A stretch of DNA of 64,000 bases from Chaetoceros tenuissimus. Lineage: Eukaryota; Bacillariophyta; Thalassiosirophyceae; Chaetocerotales; Chaetocerotaceae. Each line of letters begins with the position of its first letter. The first letter of the stretch is position 1. The stretch covers positions 186,001-250,000 of the forward strand of contig BLLK01000045.1 of assembly GCA_021927905.1 (NCBI GenBank). Reading direction: 5' to 3'. The translations under genes were made by a program, and so were the position numbers. Below the pieces are notes generated by a model. That model saw only the letters and a program-made list of their open reading frames with translations. It did not search any database and had not been told where the DNA came from. This document shows positions 1 through 10,798 of the stretch, piece after piece.

Positions 1-3000
1 TTCAGTGGGTAAACTGCAAACAGATCATCTCGCTCGAGAGAGAGAAATTGAAGAAAGGCAAAAGAAGCGTGAATTGAAAGAGATTGCAAAGACTAATCGT
101 ATCCATAGCGCTCTTGGTAAACTGAATATGGGAGGAACCGGTCGAAGAGTTACATCTTCTCTGATGGGACCAGGTGGAACAGAAAGAAGTGGTCGTCCAA
201 ATAAGCAAAATATTGCATCCCATGATGCGACATATGTAGAACAGCTGGACTTTATCAATAATCATGTCATGGTCAAGAGTTTCATGACTTTTGGTGAATT
301 GCGACACTTCCATAGACCGATTTTACCGCGGAAGATTTTCAAACCAGAGCGTATCATGCCATGGCAATTTCAAGTTCGTATTTTTCCAAGTAATAACCTC
401 ATGGAGAAAAAGAAGGGAAGGAAAGTTGGTGCTGATGGAGCCTTGATCAGTTCCTATCAAAGCAATTTACCAATAGCGCAAAAGAAAATTAGGAATGGTA
501 GTGATCTTTCTCCAACTGAGGGTTCACTCGTCATTATTGAGTATAGTGAGGAAATGCCACCTATTCAGATGACAAAAGGTATGACCAGTAAAATTGTGAA
601 CTATTACCGAGGAGATAGATCAAAGTGCCCCGTGTCAGCTGGTGGAGGAGATCGGCCTCTACGTAAGAAAAAGCATGGAAATTTGGTGGAAGATAGCAAC
701 ATTAAAGCTGGCGGTGCGAACAAAATCGAGAGACCGCCGAGATTAATTTCAAATGCGGATGACACTGTGATAGATTTGATTGGAAAAATTCCTAAAAGCA
801 AACGTAGTAGTGACCACAGTCATAGCAAGGAGCCAAAATACACCATTTTACCGGAGGGAACCACAGAAATTTTACATGCTAAGGATCAGGGGCCCTTCAT
901 CGGACAAATCAAAGATGGAGAAACTCAGACAGGCTTAATTTCTAACTTGTTCGCAGCACCACTATTTCGCCACGAAGCAAAGAATACGGACTTTTTACTC
1001 ATAATTGGGAAGATCCCTACCAAACCTGAGGAAGGCTCTTCTTCTATGAAGTTACCTGTCTACATACGTCCAATGCCAACAAGTGTATTTGTTGCAGGTC
1101 AAGTAGAAGCTAAAACAAAAGTTCACCCGCCTGAATCAAAAGATGACAAACAATTCTTTGAGAAATTTGCAAAATATCATATTGCGAAAGCTTTGCAGAA
1201 GAAGCAAATTGGACTGAGGCTTGACGATATTACACAAGGTCTCTTCCCATTATCTGGATTACCAACTGCTAATTTTAGAACAATCACAAAAAAGGTAGCA
1301 CATTTTGATACTGTGAGTAATATCATGATTTGATTATGTTTAATTCTTCCTTTGTCGACATTCTGATCACCCTCTTTAGACTACCAGTATCTGGACATTA
1401 AAAGAAGAACCGGATAAGGATTTCGAGAGCGTTGAAGCCTTGAGTAGAGCAATGTCACCTGAAGGTGTAGCAGCATACTGGACAGCACAATCTACCATGC
1501 TTAGGCTACAAGACTTGGGAATATATCATCTTTATCGAACTGCAAATGGAGTCTCAAATCTTCATGCAGCTTTAACCTATCTCAATGGACAAGTCTCTGC
1601 GGCAAGAAAAAGACTCAACCATTTGAAAAAGAAGAAAAAGAAAGGTTTGATTCCTAATGATAGATTGACAGAGTACGAAGAAGTTGAGAAGAAGTTGACA
1701 GAACAGTATAATAACCTCAAGAGAAAAGGTGAAGTTGCCACATTCATCTACGAGGAGTTGCAGCTTGCTTCGTGGAAAATAACTGGTGATTTTATTGATG
1801 TTCACAAAAAGGGTAATGGTGAGATGCAATTGACAGGATTGGGAGATCCATCCGGTATCAATGCAGCCTACAATTTTGTGAGAAAAATTGATAAAGAGAA
1901 GAAGATTGCTCCGAATTCAGATGGAGCTCTAAATGCTAGAGTCAAGAAAATTACTGGTACTCAAAATGATCTAAGAAAGCTGAATATGAAACAAATGGCT
2001 GATATTCTTCGTTCATATGGAATGGAACAAAAGCAGATCAAAGAACTGAAAAGATGGGATAGAGTTCATTGTATCCGTGATTTATCGACGAAAGCCGCAA
2101 GCGATAACATGGGAGATGGTCTTGAAAGATTTGCTCGTGGTGAAAAGCTTAAATTGAGAGATCAACAAAAGATTTACAATGATAGAATCCAGGAGATTTG
2201 GCATAGACAAAAAGGTGCACTTCAAGTTTCAGATGATAGTCCTGATATGATTGGTCGAGATGGAGTTGATCGAAATGAAGAAACTCCAATGGAAGAAGAT
2301 GATGATTTGAAGAAACCTGCTGATGAAGATGAGGATGACGAGGATGAAGAAGACGATGATGATTTCTTGTAAGTACAGCGTAACTAATTATTCTATTATG
2401 TAGGGAGCTCAGCAACTAACCAAATAATTTTAGCAACGACTTTCAAGATGAGTTCGATAATACTGGTGCTGTGAACGAGTTGGTATCGAATCAATTAAGA
2501 AGTGAAGGAGGAAAGGGCAAGGGAATTCGTATGCAAGGAGATACCCGTGATGCTATGGAACTCGCTGCATTTAAAAAGCAAGAAATGGAAGATAGAAGAG
2601 AGCAAATGAACATGGATGCTATTAGTGATTCCAATTCTACTAGACCTGCAAGTTCTCTTGCAAGGAGAGGCGGGGTGGTCATTAGGAGAAAGATCACAAA
2701 AACCAACCCTGATGGGACTCAGACTGTGAAGTTCAAATTCTTCATTGAAAAGGACGAAGTCGAGAAGGTTATGAATGAGAAAAAACCTACCACTGCTCAA
2801 GAACCCAAGAAGGGAAGGCGAAAGGGTAGAAAACCAGCTATTGAAGTTGTACATCGTCATGATGGAACTATTAATCCAGTAGGACATGCCCTGTTTGAAG
2901 AAGAATACGAGGATGGTATGTTCCAAATGCAACGAAAACGTCGTGGAGGACGTGGTCGATCACGAAAGCAATCCGAAGATGATGATTTCTCACCTATGAG

Positions 3001-3736
3001 AGCAGGGAGAAAGGGAAAAGCAGGAGATAAGAAGTCTAAGAGAAAGCGCAGTGAGGATGACGAGTATGATATGCTTGTAAATACTATACGCAGGAAAGGT
3101 ACAACTAATAGAAAAGAAAGAGGGGCTGCCCGTGAACGAATGCCTCATGTCATGTTTGCTGACCGTTTGGAGCAGATCCGACTTGAAGTTGAAAAACGCC
3201 CCCAAAGCGGTCCTTTTCACCGTCCAGTTGCACGGAGTTTCAACAAGTACTACGAAAAGATCAAAAAGCCAATAGACCTTTCGAAAATTAGAGACAAGAT
3301 TCAGAGGTACGTTTTCAATTTTATCACCTCATACTTTGCCATGTTTCATTGCTTGTGTATGTTCCTCATCCCTCAAATTTGCTTCCCAAGATACGATTAT
3401 AGGGCTACCTATGATTTCATGAAGGACTTTGAGCTAATGAAGAACAATGCTATAGCCTTTAATGGAATTGGAAGTCATCTCGCTAAAGAAGCTACCAGTA
3501 TTTACGATTACGTGAAATTGACTATTGAACAAAACAGAGCTGATTTTGACCAACTTGAAGTTCTTGTTGAGGATCAAATGACCACAGGAAGAAGATCTCT
3601 TTCGGGAACTACAACTCCTCATCTTCCATCCAATATGCTTGGTGGACAGACAGCGAATGTGATGATTGATGGAGAGAATACGACACTTAATCTTGGAAAT
3701 ATTCAAGGTCTTTTTAATCACGATGACAGTGACTAA
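1..3736 (+). CDS. TAF1: TFIID subunit TAF1 (3' part, start upstream of window)
   Basis: The largest TFIID subunit, a scaffold for RNA polymerase II pre-initiation. Four exons are seen: <2-1312, 1380-2368, 2434-3306, 3391-3736, giving 1172 residues in the window; the frame is open to the left edge. Exon 1 carries the TAF1 core, including an FHRP-containing stretch just after residue 100. Exon 2 holds the conserved LRKLNMKQMADILRSYGM block and a KRWDRVHCIRDLSTKAA block. A strongly acidic D/E tract spans the end of exon 2. Exon 3 has basic R/K-rich tracts and begins a bromodomain (VEKRPQSGPFHRPV, then KKPIDLSKIRDKIQ) that exon 4 completes (AIAFNGIGSHLAKEA). Only one bromodomain is present; human TAF1 has two. 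The last intron (3307-3390) is 84 bp and stop-free in frame, but it falls inside a conserved helix region, so removal is expected. The gene ends tail to tail with the hydrolase, 54 bp away. Confidence 0.9.
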
Positions 3737-3790
3737 ATTTATTCCTCTATATCTGAAGGCATTTCTCAAATCTTCCTAACTAAATCTAGA

Positions 3791-4921
3791 TTACTTTGCG
3801 AAAATGCTATTTACAAATTCTCCAAAATTGAAACTGGAAGATTCAACTTCATTCCTTACTGGTGCAAATTTGTCGGACAAAAGAAAGTTTGCAATCTCGT
3901 TCGCAGTTTGCTCACTCTGTTCGAGATGTGGTACATGTCCGCATTCTTCAACCCATTTCAACTCTGCATCAGGAAGTGTGTTTAAAAATTTCTCTGCGAA
4001 TTCAATCTCCAAAATAGTATCTTGACGGCCCCATAGAATAAGACTCGGACTCTCAATTGTAGGAACTTTCTTTGATGGAGAAAATCCTCCAGACAACATG
4101 AAGTTCACTAGGGCTTCAGACCAGCCTTCCTGTAGACAATGTAATCTTCCAACCTTCAAAGCATCTTCTGTAGCATAAGTTTCTGTATCAAAGTACGACA
4201 TTTGATTAGCTGAATTTCTCAGTGGTACGCTCTTTAAGACTTGAACTCCAGCCTCTGCGAGGAAACGTGGCAACATTTGCATAGGACCAACTCCATCAAC
4301 AAATCCTTGCGCGTCTATGAAAACACATCCTTTCACAATATCTTGATTTGCAGCTGCAAATTCAATTGCTGCTGCTCCACCAAGAGATGCACCAGCTATT
4401 GCAACTGGCTTATTGTCTCCAACTACTTCCCAAAATCCTTTAAGAGCGTCGACTTTTGCTTGAGCAGAAAATGATTTTACTTCTTGCAATTGACTATATC
4501 CCCATCCAAGTAAACAAACAGAGTAAACATCAACACCTAGTGCTGCTAGCTTAGGACCAAGTCTTCTATATTCTAGACTTGAAGAATCAAATCCATGTAC
4601 AAGAATAATTGGAAGTGCAGAAGTTTTCTTCTCAGCTGGCCAATGTATGAATGAAACTCCAACCTCTCCTGAGTCGCTGACATATTCTGGGACAGGTACC
4701 TTCACTCTATTCATTCTCATGGCTGCGTCTGCACATGCTTGTTCTGTAATTTCGCCTACTCCCATAGTGTCAGGAGGAGTAAATGTCTCATCCAACAATG
4801 AAGATACTGCCGGTGACAAAGCATCGAGGGCAACATATGTGCTTGAAGACTTATGGGTGACAAAAGCCTCGGACGACAAACCAAGAAAAGCAACAATGAG
4901 AGCACTAGTTGATAATTTCAT
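3791..4921 (-). CDS. plastid-targeted alpha/beta hydrolase
   Basis: Single exon, 376 residues. The N-terminus is a signal peptide (hydrophobic residues 5-16) followed by SSEA and Phe20, the cleavage pattern of diatom plastid pre-proteins, then a Ser/Thr-rich stretch. The body is an alpha/beta hydrolase fold: oxyanion HGF at 109-111, nucleophile elbow GASLGG with Ser179, acid Asp301 in WGRQD, and His329 in CGHVPH. All triad residues are intact. The substrate cannot be told from sequence; relatives include esterases, lipases and chlorophyll-metabolism hydrolases. It is transcribed away from the RING-FHA gene across a short shared upstream region. Confidence 0.85.
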   Translation of the reverse strand: MKLSTSALIVAFLGLSSEAFVTHKSSSTYVALDALSPAVSSLLDETFTPPDTMGVGEITEQACADAAMRMNRVKVPVPEYVSDSGEVGVSFIHWPAEKKTSALPIILVHGFDSSSLEYRRLGPKLAALGVDVYSVCLLGWGYSQLQEVKSFSAQAKVDALKGFWEVVGDNKPVAIAGASLGGAAAIEFAAANQDIVKGCVFIDAQGFVDGVGPMQMLPRFLAEAGVQVLKSVPLRNSANQMSYFDTETYATEDALKVGRLHCLQEGWSEALVNFMLSGGFSPSKKVPTIESPSLILWGRQDTILEIEFAEKFLNTLPDAELKWVEECGHVPHLEQSEQTANEIANFLLSDKFAPVRNEVESSSFNFGEFVNSIFAK

Positions 4922-5269
4922 GATGATGACGAGTATATTATTTGCTAGTGGAGGAATGTATCAAAGAGAAAAGCAAATCCACACATAAAAGTGGAAACTG
5001 TGGTTTTCTTTTTCTTTGGTTCAACCTGTGCAGACGTACTTACGTAGAGTTTACGTCACATGTTCTTACTTACTAAACTATTTAATCCCAACTTTGGCAG
5101 TTTTCAGGCTTTTTAGCTTGTGGGACTAATTCGATCGCTGAGAAGATGTCCAATGTGTCTTTCTTCCATCTCGTTTGAATTTCTTTCTTTGACACAAAAT
5201 CTTATCGAACATAAACGAAAGGGATCGACATTCAAGTCTATTGTAAAGCTTCAACCTCATATTGATACA
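4922..5269. promoter_or_regulatory. shared upstream region of two divergent genes, with three ACGT cores
   Basis: This stretch separates the hydrolase (minus) and the RING-FHA gene (plus). ACGT cores lie at 5034-5037, 5042-5045 and 5053-5056; the last is part of ACGTCA, a CRE half-site similar to the CO2/cAMP elements described in diatoms. Function is an inference. If the RING-FHA protein starts at 5153 instead of 5270, part of this stretch is coding. Confidence 0.35.
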
Positions 5270-6355
5270 ATGACAGACATTTGCGGCATTTGCAGTAGCC
5301 CAGTGGCGTGGTATAATCGTATGGAGCAGCCATGCAAAAAACATGTGTTCCACAGAGATTGTTTCACCAAACGACTCGAGTCTACAACCCTTTCCATTGA
5401 AATGTTCCGCTGTCCTTCTTGCCCTGGACAAGCTTCAGCACAAAGAAGTAGAGGAGGAAATCCATCTTCAAGCTTTTATGAGGATGTAAAGTGGACCAAA
5501 GCTCGAGGAACTCGCCATCCATTTCCAAATCAGTTTAATTCCTTTGCTGCATCTCAAAATGGAATTGGGAGCAACCAATTCCGTCATGAGTTTCAAGAGG
5601 GCAATCGCCAAGCACATGCAGCGGAACATATGAACTCTTTCTACATGAATCAGGGGATGTATCATCCAAGTCCAGACTCTGTAATTCAATTCAACGATCT
5701 AACCAGAGCTGTCAAATCGTTGTCTGAGGAAAACCAACGTCTTTACTCCTTATTGCATCAGAGTGTACAAGAAAAGGAGAGAATTCATCAGTCACATGAT
5801 GAATTCATCAAGTCCTTTAGAGGAAGAAAGACTCAGCAGTTTGATGGCTTTGAAACTCCCAGTGAGGGAATGGAATGTGACTTTGAAGAGGATGTCAAGA
5901 TTGCAACCAGTAGTAGTAGTAGTAGCAGCAGTAGCGATGTTGAGGAGGTCAAGACTGCTTCTACCAGATCTACCCGAAAGGCTTCCAACGCCAAGACCTC
6001 TTCCAAGACTTCGTCCTCCTCCAAGGTCAATCTGGAATGCATCAAAGGTCCACACAAGGGTCAGTCCTTCCTTCTTACCAAAACTCTCATCCTTGGGAAG
6101 GGTGGAACTTGGAAAGAGCCAGTCGCTGACCTCTCACAAGATCTTTACGTATGTCCTAATCATGCCAAGCTGACCTTGGTGAAGAAAGGTCCAAAGTCAA
6201 AGCAGGTCCTCATGGTCGAAGTTGTTGATTTGAAGTCTAAGAATGGTACCAAAGTGAAGAACAAGAAGCTTGTTGGATCTACAAAGAGAATGGCGTTCGT
6301 GAACGACACCATCACTGTTGGTAGCTCTGTCCTTCTAATTTCAAAAACGAAGTAG
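5270..6355 (+). CDS. RING finger plus FHA domain protein (putative E3 ubiquitin ligase)
   Basis: Single exon. I start it at 5270, immediately before the RING, giving 361 residues. An in-frame ATG at 5153 would add 39 residues that look like 5' leader. Residues 4-50 form a RING-type zinc site (CGIC, then PCKKHVFHRDC, then CPSC). The middle is Gln/Asn-rich with a short coiled-coil stretch (SLSEENQRLYSLL), then a Ser run encoded by AGT/AGC repeats (about 5909-5935) and a Lys/Ser/Thr-rich linker. The C-terminal hundred residues look like an FHA phosphothreonine-binding domain: LILGKGG, NHAKLTL and KNGTKVKN. The usual FHA arginine (GR) is replaced by GK here. RING with FHA suggests phospho-directed ubiquitination as in CHFR or RNF8, but the order is reversed, so orthology is not claimed. 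Confidence 0.75.
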   Translation: MTDICGICSSPVAWYNRMEQPCKKHVFHRDCFTKRLESTTLSIEMFRCPSCPGQASAQRSRGGNPSSSFYEDVKWTKARGTRHPFPNQFNSFAASQNGIGSNQFRHEFQEGNRQAHAAEHMNSFYMNQGMYHPSPDSVIQFNDLTRAVKSLSEENQRLYSLLHQSVQEKERIHQSHDEFIKSFRGRKTQQFDGFETPSEGMECDFEEDVKIATSSSSSSSSSDVEEVKTASTRSTRKASNAKTSSKTSSSSKVNLECIKGPHKGQSFLLTKTLILGKGGTWKEPVADLSQDLYVCPNHAKLTLVKKGPKSKQVLMVEVVDLKSKNGTKVKNKKLVGSTKRMAFVNDTITVGSSVLLISKTK

Positions 6356-6528
6356 TGGAAAAATTGAAAGACGACCATATACCATATGTGCATACTATTG
6401 TCATGTGCCTCACCAATTATGGGTTGTAAAAAGGGATACGAGAATTGAAAATGTAGAGAAGTAAAATGTGCAAACTGAATTCTAATTGACCCCTTTTATT
6501 ATACCTACCTTCTATTTAGTTTTTTAAT

Positions 6529-7944
6529 TCAGCCCCCAGTAAGAGAAAGATTTGACAGCTGACTTTTGATCTGTTCCATCTTCCTTCTACGATCGGTATT
6601 TTTACTGTTTCTCTTTTTCATTTTTGAAGATGTTTGTGTCTTTCGGCAATCAGCAGACGCAACTGTGTTTTCCATTTCCTGTTTTTGGTGCTCCCTTACA
6701 ATCTTTGCCTGTTTGAATTTCATGTACAATTATTATAAAAACGTTTGAATGATGTTATGAAAGCATGACAATCACAAGCTTACCAAGTTTTGGGCAGCAT
6801 TTCGGTATCGATCACACTCTGCAGAGATGTAACTCTTTTCGGATATCTCCTTGTTCAAATTCATTTCCAATTCCACTACTTTAGTTTTCAAAGTTTTTAT
6901 CTCGTTTTCAAACTTTCCTGTATCTGATGATTCATACCTCTTCTTCTCAGTCTGCAAGTTAGTTTCAAGTTTCAAACATTTTGCCTGCGAATCTTGAAGA
7001 TCCACTTGGAATGATTTTAGCTTGGATTGAACCATTTGCGTTTTACTCGCCTTTGAGTAGACAACATTAGATTGTGACAGATTTATTTAGGAAACAATAA
7101 TAAAGACTTGTCCACTTACTTCTGCCTCAACCAATCGCTTTGATTCTGCAATTTCTCTCTCAAATTCACTTGCCTTGGTCTCCAATTGTCTTTTAAATTC
7201 CCGTTCCTTCACTTCTATATCACGCAACGACTTCTTCAATCGAGACTCTAGTGTTTTGTATTCTGTTTTGCAAATATCCAGTGTCTTTTTATGTTCTTCT
7301 GCTTGATGAAGGATCTGCTGCTCCAAGTATGCTCGTACCTTTCTTTCTTTGGACTTGAGGTGCTTTCTAAATTTATGTTCCTCCTGTTCGCGATATGATT
7401 TCCAATCATGTTGCTTCCGTTCCAAATCCAATCTTGCAGCATTCAGTTGTTTCAAGACTACCTGTACTTGCCGAATGTCATTTTCGGCATGAATTGGTAT
7501 AGATTGTAGCATTTGATTCATGCTCTTTGTTTCTATTGAAGTCTCGGGGACTTTATTCTTGTCCAAGGCTTGATTATTTGAGGTAGTTAAAGGTTCCATA
7601 GAGAGGTTGATACTAGGTTTTTCTCTGCAAAAGTCAAAAGAGGTCTCTTTTAATTTGAGTTGAGCATCCACATGGGTAATTCCCTTTGCAAGAAATGAAT
7701 CAATATCAACTTCAACAGACCCTATTATCCTTTCCACGGTACAAACAAAGAGCACCAAGACGGAACCTTCACTCCAAATAAGCTCAGTACTATGAGGGAC
7801 AAATGTAGTACTCGAATTGAACTTGCAAGTCTGGATTACCTCATTGTTATATTCGAATGAGAGCCATATTGATTCAAACTTTCCGAAAACCTTTTCGAAT
7901 TGATTTATAGTTCGAATGCGAATAATGAATTTATTGGAAGTCAT
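6529..7944 (-). CDS. CEP120-like centriolar coiled-coil protein
   Basis: Three exons on the minus strand: 7120-7944, 6784-7050, 6529-6708; 423 residues, all junctions phase 0. The N-terminal 110 residues look like a beta-rich C2-type domain. From about residue 155 to the end it is charged coiled coil. The block LESRLKKSLRDIEVKEREF, then ENEIKTLKTKVVELEMNL and the final VREHQKQEME order follow the C-terminal third of CEP120, a centriole-elongation protein. It is less than half the length of animal CEP120, so only one C2 domain and the coiled coil appear kept. Coiled coils match many proteins, so the name is provisional. A centriolar role fits an organism with flagellated gametes. Confidence 0.6.
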
Positions 7945-9419
7945 TCCATTACTCTTTTAATGGACAGTTTTCCAAAGAAGAAGAAGTTATTTGAAGACGG
8001 AGTTTTTTTAATGCGATTTTGTTCCAACATCAAAAATCAAATTACATTGTACCATACAAGAGAAGGCTACACGTACGCTATGCTGAATTGCCAACGAAGT
8101 ACTTCAATGCTACAGCTTCTGGTCTTATTATCTGTAAACTCGAGATTCCTTGCTATCTACGAGTACTCTCGTTTGCAATCTCAGAGTCCATTCTCAATGC
8201 TCATAGTATTGCGTGGACCAATGTATGCTCTGTCAGTAGTGTCATAAGTTTATCTACTAAGTTTGCAACCAATCTATAAACTGCAAAGGAATTATTTCAA
8301 AACTTGATGAAGCTGGAAAAGTAGTAAAAAGAAGTTATATCTCATCTATCGATAAAATGTTAGACGTACTAAGAGACATTGAATGTAACGATTTACGAAC
8401 TACCTCGAGTGAAAAGTATTGTGAAAGCAGCTAGCCTGAGCTCAAAAGTTTGGACGCGATCGTTCTAACATTGAACCCTGATGAGGACCTCCATATGTGA
8501 ATAGGAGATATTATGGCATGTAATATGTATGGGAGAGACTATGTGAACATGAATTCATAAAAGGGGAAAACGACATTGGCACGAAGATGCACTCGCTCCT
8601 CATTTTGAAATGGATCTTGACTCAAAGTGATACGAATGAATAGAATTCTTTCTGTATTAGTATCGATATCATGATTGAAATGAAAGTGATTGTATTAAAG
8701 GTAAGCTTTATGAGCGCAAACAAGCCCTGTCTCCAATATACATCATACACTCGGCTTATGCTCAAGGAAGCAAGACTATTTGTTGACTTTTGACTGGGAG
8801 GAAGAAATAAACATGGGAGGAAAGGATAGCGAAATCGACATACAGAAAGAAAGCGAGGTTTCAACATCAGTCAACAGTGAATCGTGATGAATAGCCACAT
8901 CAAGCCAAATTCATAATTCTGCTTTTTATAGCTATAGATTTTCTGAAAGGGTTGATAGAAATTCGCTGCCACTTTAGGTCTAGAGAATGATGTAAGAATC
9001 AGGCCACCCGCATTAAATCGCTACTGCATCAATAACATGAGTGACTGACAAGGGACACGGGCTATAGAAAGTAAGGAAAGTCTATATTCCACCAAAGGCC
9101 TTGTGCCACAATCACTCTGACTGATTTTTCAGATGAAGAGATGTTTTGATTAGTTTAGACCGATGAGATCTCGAACTTCTAGCTTGAAAAGGTAATGTCA
9201 ATACCAAGAATCTAATTTCATTTAGAAGTTTATTTTACAATGTTGATTTAAATGTAGCAGTATTTTACACTTCTATTTCTAGTAAGAAAAAAGCATTGAC
9301 AAGTTTCCCTAAACTATTACTCACTACTACTTTGGGAAAGACAACCTACAGGTGGAGAAGTATAATTACTTTCGTAATTTCTACCACCATTGTCGTTCTT
9401 GTGTGTATTTCAATTTCGT
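7945..9419. other. gene-poor stretch with a possible decayed gene
   Basis: About 1.5 kb without a gene I can defend. On the plus strand, 8019-8279 and 8261-8434 are open in two different frames and read like continuous protein if one frame change is allowed, the second part containing KLDEAGKVVKRSYISSIDKM. I do not recognise it. The remainder to 9419 shows scattered stops, no repeat array and no RNA gene. Confidence 0.4.
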
Positions 9420-9800
9420 TTACATGATGTTCATCATGAGAATAGATCCGATCGCCATTGCAATACTGACAGATACTATGATGTTGTCATTAGTTGCAGA
9501 GTTAACAATATTACCAGCAGAACCAGTCTCTGAATGCTTGGTCTTAGTTGACTTGGTTGTCTTCGGACTCTTGCTAGACTTTGGACTTTTGGATGACTTT
9601 GGAGCTTTGGTAGAACCAGGAGCCTTTGAAGATGGAGACTTGGTTGAATAGCCTTTGCCTTTTCCAGGTGCTCTACTGGATCCACCTTTCCCCTTCGCCA
9701 GAGGACCAATAGTTCCAGAAGGAGTCGCTGCGGTGAAGTCGAGGTTGCTCAAGGCAAGGAGTACGGTAAGAGTGAGAAGAAATACCTTTGGAGAAAACAT
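9420..9800 (-). CDS. silaffin-like secreted Lys/Ser/Pro-rich protein, possible GPI anchor
   Basis: 126 residues, single exon. I start at the ATG at 9800 because a clean signal peptide follows (MFSPKVFLLTLTVLLALS, with a small-residue TAA site near 29). The frame is open further upstream, but that part has no protein-like character. The mature part, about residues 30-95, is almost only K, S, P, T, G and A, with repeats of the type SSKSPK and KAPKS and many KxxK spacings, as in silaffins that direct silica deposition. The end is a small-residue site (NSATND) and a hydrophobic tail of about 15 residues, which suggests a GPI anchor or a single membrane span. Silaffins are recognised by composition rather than homology, so this is a candidate only. 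Confidence 0.6.
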   Translation of the reverse strand: MFSPKVFLLTLTVLLALSNLDFTAATPSGTIGPLAKGKGGSSRAPGKGKGYSTKSPSSKAPGSTKAPKSSKSPKSSKSPKTTKSTKTKHSETGSAGNIVNSATNDNIIVSVSIAMAIGSILMMNIM

Positions 9801-10612
9801 GATCAAGTGAGTTACTGGAAAAGAAGTTTGGAGAATATAATTTTTGTGAGTTTTCGACGAATGATAATTATGAATGATGTGTAAAATACCGACAACTGAC
9901 CAATCTTGATGACCTTGATTGGTAACGACTGGTACCATTGACTGACCGATGGGCATGGACAGTGTAAAAAGTGAGGTCAAAGGACAGATGATCCAAGCAT
10001 TAGGGGGAGGATATGACCAGTGAAAACAAATATTTCTAAGAAGGGTTATCATTAGAAGTAAAATCATACTCACTTCAAGACTGAATGGTTTAAGGAGGTA
10101 GATGTACATTAAAAAATTGTTATTGTGGTAAAAAAGGTTGTGTTTCTATCAGTATCTTTGAATTATAACTTTTTAGAACAATTTTTAATACAAGTTTAGT
10201 ACTTATATTAGAAATACAATACGAACTATTGCTACCTAATACCTTACTTCGATAAGACAATCTACGGATGAAGGAACAACTCAGCTTGACAAAGTCTAGA
10301 AGGGACGTAGTTCCTACTAGAGACAGGGAAGTGAAGAATGAGCTTTTGTATTGAGGGTAGGTGAACGTTACATTTTGAGTCAAACATGATTTTCATCCAA
10401 CTTCTACTTCGTAAGTACTACAATCGCCAAAACTACATTTTCAAGGCCAAAGTTTGCATCCTCAGTAGGCCAAAACAAGGATCAATATTATTATTTCCAC
10501 AGTAGAATACGTAAGATGAATATGTTCAGGATACATTCATGCCCAAGAGTCAATCTTCAATCCGACGAATCTAAGAGAAATAAAACATCCCCTTTTTATC
10601 AATTTATTCTGA
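9801..10612. other. non-coding stretch upstream of the silaffin-like gene
   Basis: AT-rich, with only short random open frames on both strands. The part next to 9800 presumably holds the promoter and 5' leader of the silaffin-like gene. I see no repeat, RNA gene or further coding region. Confidence 0.4.
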
Positions 10613-10798
10613 TCATCCTCCGATCATCCCCAATTCATCATCGTCCATTTCTTGTGAGTCATAATCCAATTCCAGTAATGAATCCTCAAAAGATCTCAAC
10701 TGACCAAGATAGTTTTCTCTCGCTTCTCTTGTATTCATTCTTTGTAATCTCTCATTAAGTCTATCCAAGATCCTCAAGACTTCATTATTGCTTTCCAT
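10613..10798 (-). CDS. doubtful small acidic helical protein (61 codons)
   Basis: An ATG-started frame of 61 residues. The first half is a predicted helix with heptad-like Leu/Ile spacing (VLRILDRLNERLQRM) and the second half is acidic (DYDSQEMDDDEL). An in-frame stop lies 45 bp upstream of the ATG, so it is either a complete micro-protein or a last exon. There is no recognised family and no intron, and it sits in a gene-poor stretch; chance is a real possibility. Confidence 0.25.
   Translation of the reverse strand: MESNNEVLRILDRLNERLQRMNTREARENYLGQLRSFEDSLLELDYDSQEMDDDELGMIGG

Noticed and set aside
7900-8247. Plus-strand 115-codon frame overlapping the CEP120-like start
   Set aside because: It overlaps a better supported coding exon on the other strand, and its first part is low in protein character.
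8622-8867. Minus-strand frame in the gene-poor stretch
   Set aside because: Hydrophobic and Phe/Ile-rich as expected from AT-rich non-coding DNA; no motif or splice context.
9801-10109. Upstream extension of the silaffin-like frame (229 residues)
   Set aside because: The extension has no signal peptide at its own start, while the internal ATG at 9800 is followed by an excellent one.
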